Below are positions 14,624 through 22,653 of a DNA stretch of 27,188 nucleotides, piece after piece. The notes under the pieces were generated by a model. That model worked only from the letters and a program-made list of their open reading frames with translations, searched no databases and was not told the origin of the DNA. Made by a program: the position numbers and the translations under genes. This DNA comes from Spirochaetales bacterium (GTDB lineage: Bacteria; Spirochaetota; Spirochaetia; SZUA-6; DRHE01), in assembly GCA_016930895.1 (NCBI GenBank), contig JAFGFV010000029.1, positions 1 to 27,188 on the forward strand. The letters are read 5' to 3'. Positions within the stretch are counted from its first letter, which is position 1. Every line of letters begins with the position of its first letter.

Positions 14624-17600
14624 CTACTGGAACTTCTGCGCCCGCTTCACCCATTTGTCGAGATCCTTTTCGTTCGGATCCCAGGGGGTCCCGGGATGGA
14701 TGCACCTGCCGGTGCACTTCTCTGCGGCCCGAACGATATCCTTGTAGGGGCCGCCTTTGGGGTCCTTCACGTACGCCTTCTTCTCCTGGTCGTACGCGAA
14801 GATTCTCGAATTGATGCCCATGCATTCGCCGCACGCGGTGCACAGCGATCGATCGATCCACACGGGCTCATAGCCCGGAGCGGCGGCGGGGGCCTGCCCC
14901 TGCGCGGCTGCGGGCAAGGCGCCTTGCGAAGGGCCCGGCACGTTGGCCAACGCCTGTTGGGAGTCCGCGGGGCCGCCGCCGGACAGCATGGACATGAGCC
15001 CCGCTGTCAGCTTCTGCGCGGTTTCGGCTCTCACCTGCTTGGCGATCTCCTCGGGATCGAGCTTCTCGGTCAGTCCCGCGAGACCCTTGAGCGTGCGCCA
15101 GAACTCACGCCGCTCCTCGGTGGAGGCGACGATGTCCGCCGACACGATGACCCGGGTCAGCTGATTGTCCCGGTCCACGGCCCAGATGTATGGGTAGATA
15201 CGCTCTCGGTCCTCTTCCGGCAGATCGATGAACTCGGCAATGGGCACCATGTTCTCGCCCCAGGTGTCACGGGGGGCTGCACGGAAATGCTTGCGGAAGC
15301 GGGCCTCGCCGAAGGCGAAGTCCGCGAAGGTCAGGGGCATCCGCATGCTCTGTGCGTTTCCGTAGTCGTCCTGGTACTCGAGGGTATACTCAGGCCAGTC
15401 CGCGTCGATGGCCGGGTTGCCTTCCAGGTTGAGGCACTGCTCCCAGGACTCACCCGCGCCCGGATCGAACCTGAGAACCGGATAGGCCCGTGACTCCAGG
15501 GCCATCTTGCTGCGCTTGAACGATGCATCGTCGGGCACACCGTGCTCCGGCTGGCAGACGCAATACACGTTGAACATGGCCGGGCGGCGCGCGTTGAGCC
15601 CGTCGATGAAGCCCTCGATCATGTGGGTGTAGTTCCCCAGGTTCCCCTGCAGCACGTAGGCGCTGCGGTGAGCCGCCCCGATCAGGCTGATCTCTTTGCG
15701 GGCCTCCTTCTTGCCCTTCCATGCCGCCCCATAGGGCGCCATGTCCGAGATCTGGCCCCGGAATCCGGAGGTGCATGCCTGCCCGCCGGTGTTGGAGTAC
15801 ACGCCGGTATCCAGGATCAGCACCTTGATCGGGCGTCCGGAAACCAGCGCACGAGAGAGGTTCTGAAAGCCGATATCATACATGGCGCCGTCGCCGCCGA
15901 CCGCAACCACAGGCGGGCAGAGGCGGTACTCTTCGTCGCTGAACTGGTTCCAGTCGAAGCGGCTCAGCGATTCCTGGATCTTGTCGTAGCGCTCCTCACC
16001 GCTCAGCTCCGCCTCCGCCATCCGGATGGCCTTGAATCCTTCGGCCATCTTGACCATGTGCCCTTCGAACAGGCCCAGGCCGATCGATGGCGCATCCTGG
16101 AACAGGTGATTGACCCATGGGAACGGGTACGGATTGTACGGGTACGTGGATCCGTACACCGAGCTGCAGCCGGTCGCGTTGCTGAAGCCCAGGTGGGCGC
16201 GGCCGGTCCCCGTAGTTCCCACCTCGTATTTCCATTTGAGATCCTTGAGCTTGTTCAGCAGCCCTGAGATCCATGTCAGCCACTGCTTGTCGATGGGCTC
16301 GCCCGCGGCACCTCCTTCGAGCTCCCGCGCCAGCTCCGAGAGGGTGAGATCCCCCTGGCCGTGCCGCTCGATGGCCGCCCGGACGCGCCCCGCGTCTGCA
16401 ATATCCACCATGGCGGAGAGTTCCATGCGCACGTGCTGTTCCAGCCGCTCGATGAGCTCCGTCACGTAGGTCACGTGCTTCCTCACCCGCCTCTGCATGA
16501 GCGCGGTTACGGTGGCCGTAAAGAGGTGAAGAATCGATTTCTCGCCGCATCCCGGACAGGCCCCGTCGCCGCCGACCATGGAGCGGTAGGCGTCCTTGTC
16601 CAGCAGCAGGGTTTCCAGCGCCCCGATCTTTTCATCGATGTCGTCGATGCGCATGTCCTCCGGCCGGGTAGTAGGCAGGTCTTTCCAGAACTCCCAGTCC
16701 CGTCGCATCGCGGCAACGCTCTCGGGGGTCTGATCCACGATCCGCAGTGCGTTGTCCTCGCACACGTCCACACAGGCCATGCAGCCCTTGCAGGCGTCCG
16801 GGTTGATCGTGAGGGAGAACAGGCCCCCGGAGCCGGGCTGGAGCTTCTCTTTGACGTGGTAGTAGGGAGCGGTCAGCGCAAACTTGAAGTCCCCCATCGA
16901 GTCACGGAACCAGGAGAACTCCTCCGCCAGCTCTTCGCGTTGGCCGTCGGGACTCTCGTCGATAACCTCCTTGATGGCCTGGTCCAGGAGCGGCCTGAGG
17001 TCCGCGCCCTTGCCGTCCGCGCCCTGTGCGGAAGCCCGGATCTTCTGTTCTGCGGTGCGCACCGCCTGCCGGAGGTGCTTGGTTTCGTGCCCGTTCTTCT
17101 CGACACGCTGGATGGTCGTCTCGAAGGCATCGGCCATGCCGGTCACCAGACCGGGGATGGCGCTGTCGGGGCAAACGCTGAAGCACTTGTTGCAGCCGGT
17201 GCAGTTCTCGGGAACCCATTCCGGGTGCTGGAAGCGGGTTCGGGTCATGTCCTGGAAGACCCCCGTGGAAGCGGGCATGAGGCTCATGGCGCTGAACACG
17301 TCGGCGATGGTATCGTTGGGCCGGCCGCCGCGATAGAAGGAGCCGGTCTGTTCCCAGAAGCGGTGGATGTCGGTCCTGCGGTCGGCGCTCACCGGCATGC
17401 GTTTCAGCATGGCCGGCAGCGGCGGCGTCTGCCTGATCTGGATCTCCCGCTCCCGATCGATCGGCTTCTCGATGATTTCGGTGACCTCGTCGAATCCGCG
17501 CCGCACCACGCGCACGTTCTGCTCGACGATATGCGCGCCCCGGCCGCCGAACTTCTTCTCCAGCTGGCTCTGGATCGCCTTGAACAGGGTCTCTTCGGTG

Positions 17601-19561
17601 AACCGGCTCGCGCTCATGAGCGGCGAGGTCGCGAAGAAGGCGCCCTGGAAGGCGTTGCCCTGCATGCGCAGGCGCAACTCGGGGTCGGTGGCTTCCTCGC
17701 GGGCGATCTTGAAGGCATCGAGGTAGAAGACCCGGATTCCCCGGTCGACCATGTCCTTCTGCTTGGCCGCAGGTATGGACCCCCACACGGCTTCGGGGCT
17801 GCCGAGGTCGCTCTGGATCACGAAGACCCCGCCTTCCTTCAATCCGAGCAGGGGATCGGAGTGACTCAGCACGTGCGGATCCGGGGAGAGCACGACGTCC
17901 ACGAACTCGTACTCGCAGTTGATGCGGATGGGCTCCGGCGCCACCGACAGGTAGTAGGTGGTCGGCTGACCCTTCTTTTCGGACCCGTACTTGGGGTTCG
18001 CCCTGAGGTTGTAGCCCAGGAGCTCGTAGAGCGTGACCGCCAGGTTCTTGCCCGTGGTCATGGCGCCCCATCCCCCGACCGAGTGCATGCGCACGGTGAT
18101 GGCGCCTTCGGGCAGGAGGTTGGGGTTTTCGCTTCCCCGCAGGCCCAGCTCCTTGATGTGCGGATAGTGCTCGCGGATCTCCTGCTGGTAGATCTCGTGC
18201 TTGGGCGTGAAGGGCACCTCATGCAGGAAATCCACCGAGAGATAGTAGAACTTCCTGTGCGCGCCGTCGGGAAGCATGTTCTCCACCGCGCCGATCAGCC
18301 CTTCGGGCTGGAGGTCGCGGCTGCCCAGGCCGTAGCAGCCCGAATACAACGGCGGGGCATCCTGGGGCTTGCGGTACGCCGCATAGCCCGGATAGGGCAG
18401 CCCGTCGCGGGAGTTGCCGTTCTCGATGCACTTGCCGATGGTCGAGCGGATCTCGCACATCAGGGGAAGATCTTCGGCGAGGGGCTGGTCGATGCGCTCC
18501 AGCACCGCCACCCCCTTGCGGCCTTGGAGCAGAGGGCCGATCCGGTCACCGGGGAAGGGCCGGAACATGGTCAAGTTGATCACGCCCACCTTGACGCCGC
18601 GCCTGGAGCGCAGGTAGTCGGCGACCGCCTCGGCCGTGCCGATCATGCTGCCCTGACCCAGGAGGACGTACTCCGCATCCTCGCAGCGATAGGGGCAGAC
18701 GCGCCGGTAGGTCCGCCCGGTAAGCTGCGCGTACTCGGCCATGCACTGATCGGCGAGCTCGCGTACGTGGTCGAAGAAGTAGGGACGCTGAGCAGCCACC
18801 GACTGCATGTAGGAATCCTGGTTCTGGACCGGACCGGCCAGAACCGGGTTGTCCACGTCCCAGAGAATGGGCACCCGGCGACGGCTCTCGCCGTACATGA
18901 TTTGCTGCCCCGGCGTCGGGGTTTCGATCATGTCTTCGGGGCGACCGAGAAACTCCGCGATGAGCTCGCGTTCCGGCACCTTCATGCTCTCCAGCAGGTG
19001 CGTCGTCAGGAACCCGTCCTGCGCCACGATCCCCGGCGTCAGCGACAGCTCCGCGATCTTGCGGGTGATGAGATTGAGGTCCGCCGCCTCCTGGGCGTTC
19101 TTGGCCATGACCTGGATGAAGCCGGTGTCGCTGACCAGATGGTAGTCGTCGTGACCGGCGTGGACGTTCAAGGTGGACTTGGTGAGCGCGCGGCAGCCCA
19201 TGTTCAGGATGTAGGGCAGGCGTTTGCCGGCCGCGGCATAGAGGGATTCGTGCATGTAGGCGATGCCCTGGCTGGAAGAGAAGTTGCTCGCCCGCAGACC
19301 GCTCATGGACATGCCGGCGGTGACGCCGGCGGCGGCATGCTCACCTTCGGGCTCGAAGAAGATGAGCGGGCGCCCGGAGATGTTGATGTGGCCCTCCGCG
19401 GCGGCTTCCGCCCAGTATTCCCCCATCTGCGTGGAGGGGGTGACCGGGAAGGCCCCCGCGGCGTCGCTGGACTCGCGCTCGCACATGATGATCGCGGAGT
19501 TTCCGTCCAACGCCGCGGGTATGCCCGGGTACTTGGGCTCGCTCTTTTGTTTCCTGCTCAT
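14624..19561 (-). CDS. Extra-long pyruvate:ferredoxin oxidoreductase (single-chain)
   Basis: PFOR converts pyruvate and CoA to acetyl-CoA, CO2 and reduced ferredoxin. The 1645-aa chain has, in order: the PFOR N-terminal domain (DAAGAFPVTPSTQMGEYW, 33-50); domain II (VLLGQGSMIGTAEAVADYL, 299-317); the gamma domain (VRMHSVGGWGAMTTGKNLA, 490-508); two [4Fe-4S] motifs at C787-C797 and C924-C934; the proximal-cluster pair C1002/C1005 in GDGACPGCGEKS; and the thiamine diphosphate site (GGDGAMYDIGFQNL with YSNTGG, 1222-1260). After an Ala/Pro-rich linker (about 1527-1563) comes a further Cys set (C1574, C1577, C1580, C1616/C1620). Classical PFOR is about 1170-1200 aa. Extra length comes from a roughly 125-aa helical insert between the cluster motifs, an insert near 1025-1110, and the C-terminus. 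Pyruvate is inferred; another 2-oxoacid is possible. AGGAAGG lies 9 nt before the ATG. Confidence 0.9.
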   Translation of the reverse strand: MSRKQKSEPKYPGIPAALDGNSAIIMCERESSDAAGAFPVTPSTQMGEYWAEAAAEGHINISGRPLIFFEPEGEHAAAGVTAGMSMSGLRASNFSSSQGIAYMHESLYAAAGKRLPYILNMGCRALTKSTLNVHAGHDDYHLVSDTGFIQVMAKNAQEAADLNLITRKIAELSLTPGIVAQDGFLTTHLLESMKVPERELIAEFLGRPEDMIETPTPGQQIMYGESRRRVPILWDVDNPVLAGPVQNQDSYMQSVAAQRPYFFDHVRELADQCMAEYAQLTGRTYRRVCPYRCEDAEYVLLGQGSMIGTAEAVADYLRSRRGVKVGVINLTMFRPFPGDRIGPLLQGRKGVAVLERIDQPLAEDLPLMCEIRSTIGKCIENGNSRDGLPYPGYAAYRKPQDAPPLYSGCYGLGSRDLQPEGLIGAVENMLPDGAHRKFYYLSVDFLHEVPFTPKHEIYQQEIREHYPHIKELGLRGSENPNLLPEGAITVRMHSVGGWGAMTTGKNLAVTLYELLGYNLRANPKYGSEKKGQPTTYYLSVAPEPIRINCEYEFVDVVLSPDPHVLSHSDPLLGLKEGGVFVIQSDLGSPEAVWGSIPAAKQKDMVDRGIRVFYLDAFKIAREEATDPELRLRMQGNAFQGAFFATSPLMSASRFTEETLFKAIQSQLEKKFGGRGAHIVEQNVRVVRRGFDEVTEIIEKPIDREREIQIRQTPPLPAMLKRMPVSADRRTDIHRFWEQTGSFYRGGRPNDTIADVFSAMSLMPASTGVFQDMTRTRFQHPEWVPENCTGCNKCFSVCPDSAIPGLVTGMADAFETTIQRVEKNGHETKHLRQAVRTAEQKIRASAQGADGKGADLRPLLDQAIKEVIDESPDGQREELAEEFSWFRDSMGDFKFALTAPYYHVKEKLQPGSGGLFSLTINPDACKGCMACVDVCEDNALRIVDQTPESVAAMRRDWEFWKDLPTTRPEDMRIDDIDEKIGALETLLLDKDAYRSMVGGDGACPGCGEKSILHLFTATVTALMQRRVRKHVTYVTELIERLEQHVRMELSAMVDIADAGRVRAAIERHGQGDLTLSELARELEGGAAGEPIDKQWLTWISGLLNKLKDLKWKYEVGTTGTGRAHLGFSNATGCSSVYGSTYPYNPYPFPWVNHLFQDAPSIGLGLFEGHMVKMAEGFKAIRMAEAELSGEERYDKIQESLSRFDWNQFSDEEYRLCPPVVAVGGDGAMYDIGFQNLSRALVSGRPIKVLILDTGVYSNTGGQACTSGFRGQISDMAPYGAAWKGKKEARKEISLIGAAHRSAYVLQGNLGNYTHMIEGFIDGLNARRPAMFNVYCVCQPEHGVPDDASFKRSKMALESRAYPVLRFDPGAGESWEQCLNLEGNPAIDADWPEYTLEYQDDYGNAQSMRMPLTFADFAFGEARFRKHFRAAPRDTWGENMVPIAEFIDLPEEDRERIYPYIWAVDRDNQLTRVIVSADIVASTEERREFWRTLKGLAGLTEKLDPEEIAKQVRAETAQKLTAGLMSMLSGGGPADSQQALANVPGPSQGALPAAAQGQAPAAAPGYEPVWIDRSLCTACGECMGINSRIFAYDQEKKAYVKDPKGGPYKDIVRAAEKCTGRCIHPGTPWDPNEKDLDKWVKRAQKFQ

Positions 19562-19604
19562 GGTTCCATTCCTTCCTGGTCGTACCCTGCCGCAAGCGTA
19601 GAGA

Positions 19605-20483
19605 TCACCCCGGCTCGATCGGCAGCGGCGTGCTTCGTATGATCCTCTTGGCGGCGCTGCCTTTCGTGATCTTTCCGTCTTCGATCCATACCAGCGCTCC
19701 GGTGGGACAACTGTCGATGAGCTCGCGGGTGGCCAGATGGTTCTTCGAGTAGTCGATCTCCGCAAGATTGTCCCTGACCCGGATCAGACCCTCCGGCGCG
19801 TTCAAGACGCAGCGCTGGCAGCCGTCACAGGCCACCTCGCACTCCGCCAACGCTTCCTCGCCCTTCTGTCGGTTCTTGCAGGCGACCCAGAGCTTGCGGC
19901 TCACCGGCTGCAGACTGAACAGCTCCAGCGGACAGGCCTTCACGCAGTCGCCGCAGCCGGTGCACTTGTCTTCGTCGATCACGGGAAGCCCGACCTCGTT
20001 CAGGTGGATGGCATCGAAGATGCAGGCGCGCTCGCAGTCTCCCAGACCCAGACAGCCCCACGGGCAGGCCTTGCCTCCGCCGCCGGCGGCGAACGCCGCC
20101 GCGCAGGAATCCAGGCCCCTGTATCGCGCCCGCATCCTGGCGACGTGGCTGCCCCCCTGGCAGGCGAGGCGCGCTACGACCTTCTCCTCTTCCCCGACCA
20201 GGACGCCCAGGTAGTCCGCGATTCTCTGGTTCGCCTCAGGGGAGTTGACCCTGCATTTTGACGGCGGCGCCTCGCCTTTGACCACGGCCTCGGCGAACGC
20301 GCGGCATCCCGGGTACCCGCAGGCACCGCAGTTGACCGCGGGCAGCATCTGTTCGACCTTGTCGATCCGGGGGTCTTCGTAGACGTAGAGTTTGCGCACC
20401 GCCACGGCGATGAGGGCGGAAAGAAACGCCCCGAGCGCCGCCATATAGAACACGGCCAACAGAAGATCAGCAAACATGGCCAT
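19605..20483 (-). CDS. rnfB: Rnf complex subunit B (polyferredoxin)
   Basis: RnfB receives electrons from soluble ferredoxin and passes them into the Rnf complex. The 292-aa protein has one N-terminal membrane helix (residues about 5-30), the RnfB Fe-S domain motif VNCGACGYPGCRAF (C52, C55, C60, with C77), a ferredoxin region with CPWGCLGLGDCERAC, then CTGCGDCVKACP (174-185), and a Cys-rich tail (C202, C215, C219, C222, C225, C259). It is longer than the gammaproteobacterial form and resembles the multi-cluster type of anaerobes. It is the first gene of the operon, with PFOR 43 bp downstream. Two Met codons are possible (20483 or 20477), and neither has a strong ribosome-binding site. Confidence 0.94.
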   Translation of the reverse strand: MAMFADLLLAVFYMAALGAFLSALIAVAVRKLYVYEDPRIDKVEQMLPAVNCGACGYPGCRAFAEAVVKGEAPPSKCRVNSPEANQRIADYLGVLVGEEEKVVARLACQGGSHVARMRARYRGLDSCAAAFAAGGGGKACPWGCLGLGDCERACIFDAIHLNEVGLPVIDEDKCTGCGDCVKACPLELFSLQPVSRKLWVACKNRQKGEEALAECEVACDGCQRCVLNAPEGLIRVRDNLAEIDYSKNHLATRELIDSCPTGALVWIEDGKITKGSAAKRIIRSTPLPIEPG

Positions 20484-20500
20484 CCGGACCTACGCGCTTC

Positions 20501-20558
20501 GGGTGCAATCGACAAACCCTATATTCATATTCTGCTACGGGGGGGAGCGATCGACAAG
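20501..20558. repeat. Pair of 16-bp direct repeats upstream of rnfB
   Basis: GGGTGCAATCGACAAA at 20501-20516 and GGGAGCGATCGACAAG at 20543-20558 match at 13 of 16 bases and are 42 bp apart, close to four helical turns. They lie in the 241-bp divergent gap between rnfB and the KaiC-like gene, just upstream of the Rnf-PFOR operon. They may be sites for a regulator. I could not place a convincing promoter in this gap: TATTAT at 20634-20639 is a possible rightward -10 without a well-spaced -35. Confidence 0.4.
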
Positions 20559-20724
20559 ACGAAAGCCGGTCGACCCGGAGGGCCCACCGGCATCGTTGCT
20601 GCCGTATTGTGAGGGCGCGGTGGCCCCGGATGGTATTATATTGAAGAGAGGAGGCGCGACGAACGTGCGGCGTCGGTTGCCCAGGGCGATTTGTCTTTCG
20701 GCGGAAAGGTGAGAAGGTCTCAGG

Positions 20725-21480
20725 ATGAAGCGTCTGAAGATCGAGCAAGCGTGGCTCAGGAGGCTGATGCCGGACGGCTTTCCGGCACAAACCTCGACCC
20801 TGATCACGGGTCCCGGCGGGTCCGGCAAACCCCTGATCGGGAACCTGCTGGCGGCTGCCTGGCTTCGGCAGGGAGGCAGCGTCGTGTTCATGTCCCTTCA
20901 GTATCCAAATCGTCAGTTCATCATCAGCGGGTTGAGGAAGGTCGCACAGCTGGAGCTGTCCGCATACGCAGCACGGTCAGCGTTCATCGAGCTCGATGCC
21001 ACCTTGAAAGGCATCCAAACCGTGGCCCCTCGCAGCCTCAAGGCAAACCTGGTCATCCCGGACGTCTGGGATACCGCCATCGAACAGGCATGCTCCGCGG
21101 TGCCGGACGAGGGACCGGGCATCCTGGTCTTCGGTTCGGCGCTGAACCTGCTGCTGTTTTCGCCCACCTTCGCAAGCGCGGTCCTGGCGAGGATCAAGAA
21201 GACCATACGGGAGGACAAGCGCAGAACGTACCTCTTCTCCGTGAGCACCACGGCCAAGGAAGAGATGATCGCCGAGCTGGAGGCTGTCGCCGACAACCTG
21301 ATCAGCTCCCGCGCGGTGACGAATCCCTTTCGGCTCTTCATGCAGATCGTGCGCCTGAAGAACAGCGCCTTCGCGCCCGAAGAGGTGGAGATTCCCTTTG
21401 CGTCGGACATGCTGGAGGAGGTGAAGGAAATCGCCGACCACAGCCGCAGGCGCGTGATTCCGCTGATCTCCGCGATCTGA
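20725..21480 (+). CDS. Degenerate KaiC/RecA-like ATPase domain protein
   Basis: This 251-aa protein has the layout of a single KaiC/RadA-like P-loop domain. A recognisable Walker A, LITGPGGSGKPLIGN (26-40), is followed by a strand-helix-strand with VVFMSLQYPNRQF, as in KaiC-type proteins. The Walker A Ser/Thr is Pro36 (GKP instead of GKT/S). The probable Walker B strand (GILVFGSALNLLLFS, 132-146) has Gly where an Asp is expected. ATP hydrolysis is therefore doubtful; it may be a nucleotide sensor or a protein-binding relic. A radical SAM gene follows 36 bp downstream on the same strand, so they probably form an operon. The exact role is unknown. Confidence 0.65.
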   Translation: MKRLKIEQAWLRRLMPDGFPAQTSTLITGPGGSGKPLIGNLLAAAWLRQGGSVVFMSLQYPNRQFIISGLRKVAQLELSAYAARSAFIELDATLKGIQTVAPRSLKANLVIPDVWDTAIEQACSAVPDEGPGILVFGSALNLLLFSPTFASAVLARIKKTIREDKRRTYLFSVSTTAKEEMIAELEAVADNLISSRAVTNPFRLFMQIVRLKNSAFAPEEVEIPFASDMLEEVKEIADHSRRRVIPLISAI

Positions 21481-21516
21481 GCGCCTTGCCTGGGCGGCGA
21501 GGAATGGAGGCAAGCG

Positions 21517-22587
21517 ATGAAGAATGAGCGAGGGAACGGGCAGGACCATGCCTCGGAACAAGGTGCTCCGAAGGAAGCCGCGCTGTACGAGAAACTTCCT
21601 GAGAACAAGGTGCGCTGCAATCTGTGCGCGCACCGCTGCCTGATCGGGGAGGGACACAAGGGCATCTGTCGGGTGCGGGAGAACCGGGGAGGCACGCTGT
21701 ATACCCTGGTCTATGGACGCACCATCAGCGAGCAGATCGATCCGATCGAGAAGAAGCCGCTGTACCACTTCTACCCGGGCTCACGGGCCTACTCCATCGC
21801 CACCCCCGGCTGCAATTTCCGCTGCCGGTGGTGCCAGAACTGGGAAATCTCACAGATGCCCCGAAAAGAGCACATGGCGAGCGGTCGGGATTCGCCCCCG
21901 CAGCAGGTCGTCGCCGCGGCCCGGGAGAGCGGGTGCCGGAGCGTCGCCTACACCTACACCGAGCCGACGGTCTTCTTCGAGTACGCCTACGACACGGCCC
22001 GTCTGGCGCATGCCGCGGGGCTGGCCAATCTGTACATCACCAACGGATTCATGACCCCGGAGATGCTGGAGACCTTCCGTCCCTACCTGGACGCAGCCAA
22101 CGTCGACTTGAAGGCCTTCCGGGAGGAAACCTACCGCCGCTACACCGGCGGGCGGCTGGGCCCGATTCTCGAAAACATGAAGCTCATGAAGAAACTCGGC
22201 ATCTGGCTGGAGGTCACCACCCTGGTGATCCCGGGCATCAACGACGAAGAGCAGGAGCTGCGTGATGCGGCGCGATTCGTGATCGGGGAACTGGGCGCCG
22301 AGACCCCCTGGCACATCAGCCGCTTCTTCCCGTCCTACGAGATGGCGGACCGACCTCCCACCCCGATGGGCACCCTGCGCAAGGCGCGGGAGATCGGCAA
22401 GGAGGAAGGGCTGCGCTACGTGTACCTGGGCAACGTCGGCGAAGAGAGCGACACTTTCTGCCACCACTGCGGCGAGCTGCTGGTCCGCCGCAGTGGCCAC
22501 TCTCTCATCGAAAACCGCGTGCGCGACGGCCGCTGTCCTTCCTGCGGAACTCCAGTCGCCGGCATCGGGATGACGGGAGGGGCCTGA
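21517..22587 (+). CDS. amrS: AmmeMemoRadiSam system radical SAM enzyme
   Basis: This PflA-like radical SAM protein would generate a 5'-deoxyadenosyl radical for an unassigned reaction. The family is named for its frequent co-occurrence with AMMECR1 and Memo proteins, neither of which is in this window. The 356-aa product has an N-terminal Cys set (C34, C37, C41, C51 in CNLCAHRCLIGEGHKGIC), the cluster motif GCNFRCRWCQNWEIS (C99, C103, C106), YTYTEPTVFFEY, and WHISRFFPSYEM. A C-terminal zinc-ribbon-like pair is CHHCGE and CPSCGT. GGAGG lies 6 nt before the ATG. It is probably co-transcribed with the KaiC-like gene. The family assignment is strong; the substrate is not known. Confidence 0.92.
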   Translation: MKNERGNGQDHASEQGAPKEAALYEKLPENKVRCNLCAHRCLIGEGHKGICRVRENRGGTLYTLVYGRTISEQIDPIEKKPLYHFYPGSRAYSIATPGCNFRCRWCQNWEISQMPRKEHMASGRDSPPQQVVAAARESGCRSVAYTYTEPTVFFEYAYDTARLAHAAGLANLYITNGFMTPEMLETFRPYLDAANVDLKAFREETYRRYTGGRLGPILENMKLMKKLGIWLEVTTLVIPGINDEEQELRDAARFVIGELGAETPWHISRFFPSYEMADRPPTPMGTLRKAREIGKEEGLRYVYLGNVGEESDTFCHHCGELLVRRSGHSLIENRVRDGRCPSCGTPVAGIGMTGGA

Positions 22588-22603
22588 GCCGCCGAACGGC
22601 GGC
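22588..22603. terminator. GC hairpin after amrS
   Basis: GCCGCC (22588-22593) and GGCGGC (22598-22603) form a perfect 6-bp stem with a GAAC loop directly after the amrS stop, in the convergent gap with the radical SAM gene at 22654. No T-run follows, so it could be a weak or factor-assisted terminator, or just an RNA-stabilising stem. Confidence 0.35.
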
Positions 22604-22653
22604 GAGTGACGGGTTCGAAGGGACGCCCTGACCCCGGAGGTCTGGGTGTCGTT

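Noticed and set aside
16361..19642. A very long open frame (over 1000 codons) on the plus strand opposite the PFOR gene
   Set aside because: It is a high-GC antisense shadow: the minus strand has all PFOR motifs in order, while the plus frame is Arg/Gly/His-rich without any recognisable domain.
20535..20891. Small open frames in both directions across the gap between rnfB and the KaiC-like gene
   Set aside because: They lack ribosome-binding sites, overlap the start of the KaiC-like gene or the repeats, and have no recognisable composition or motif.
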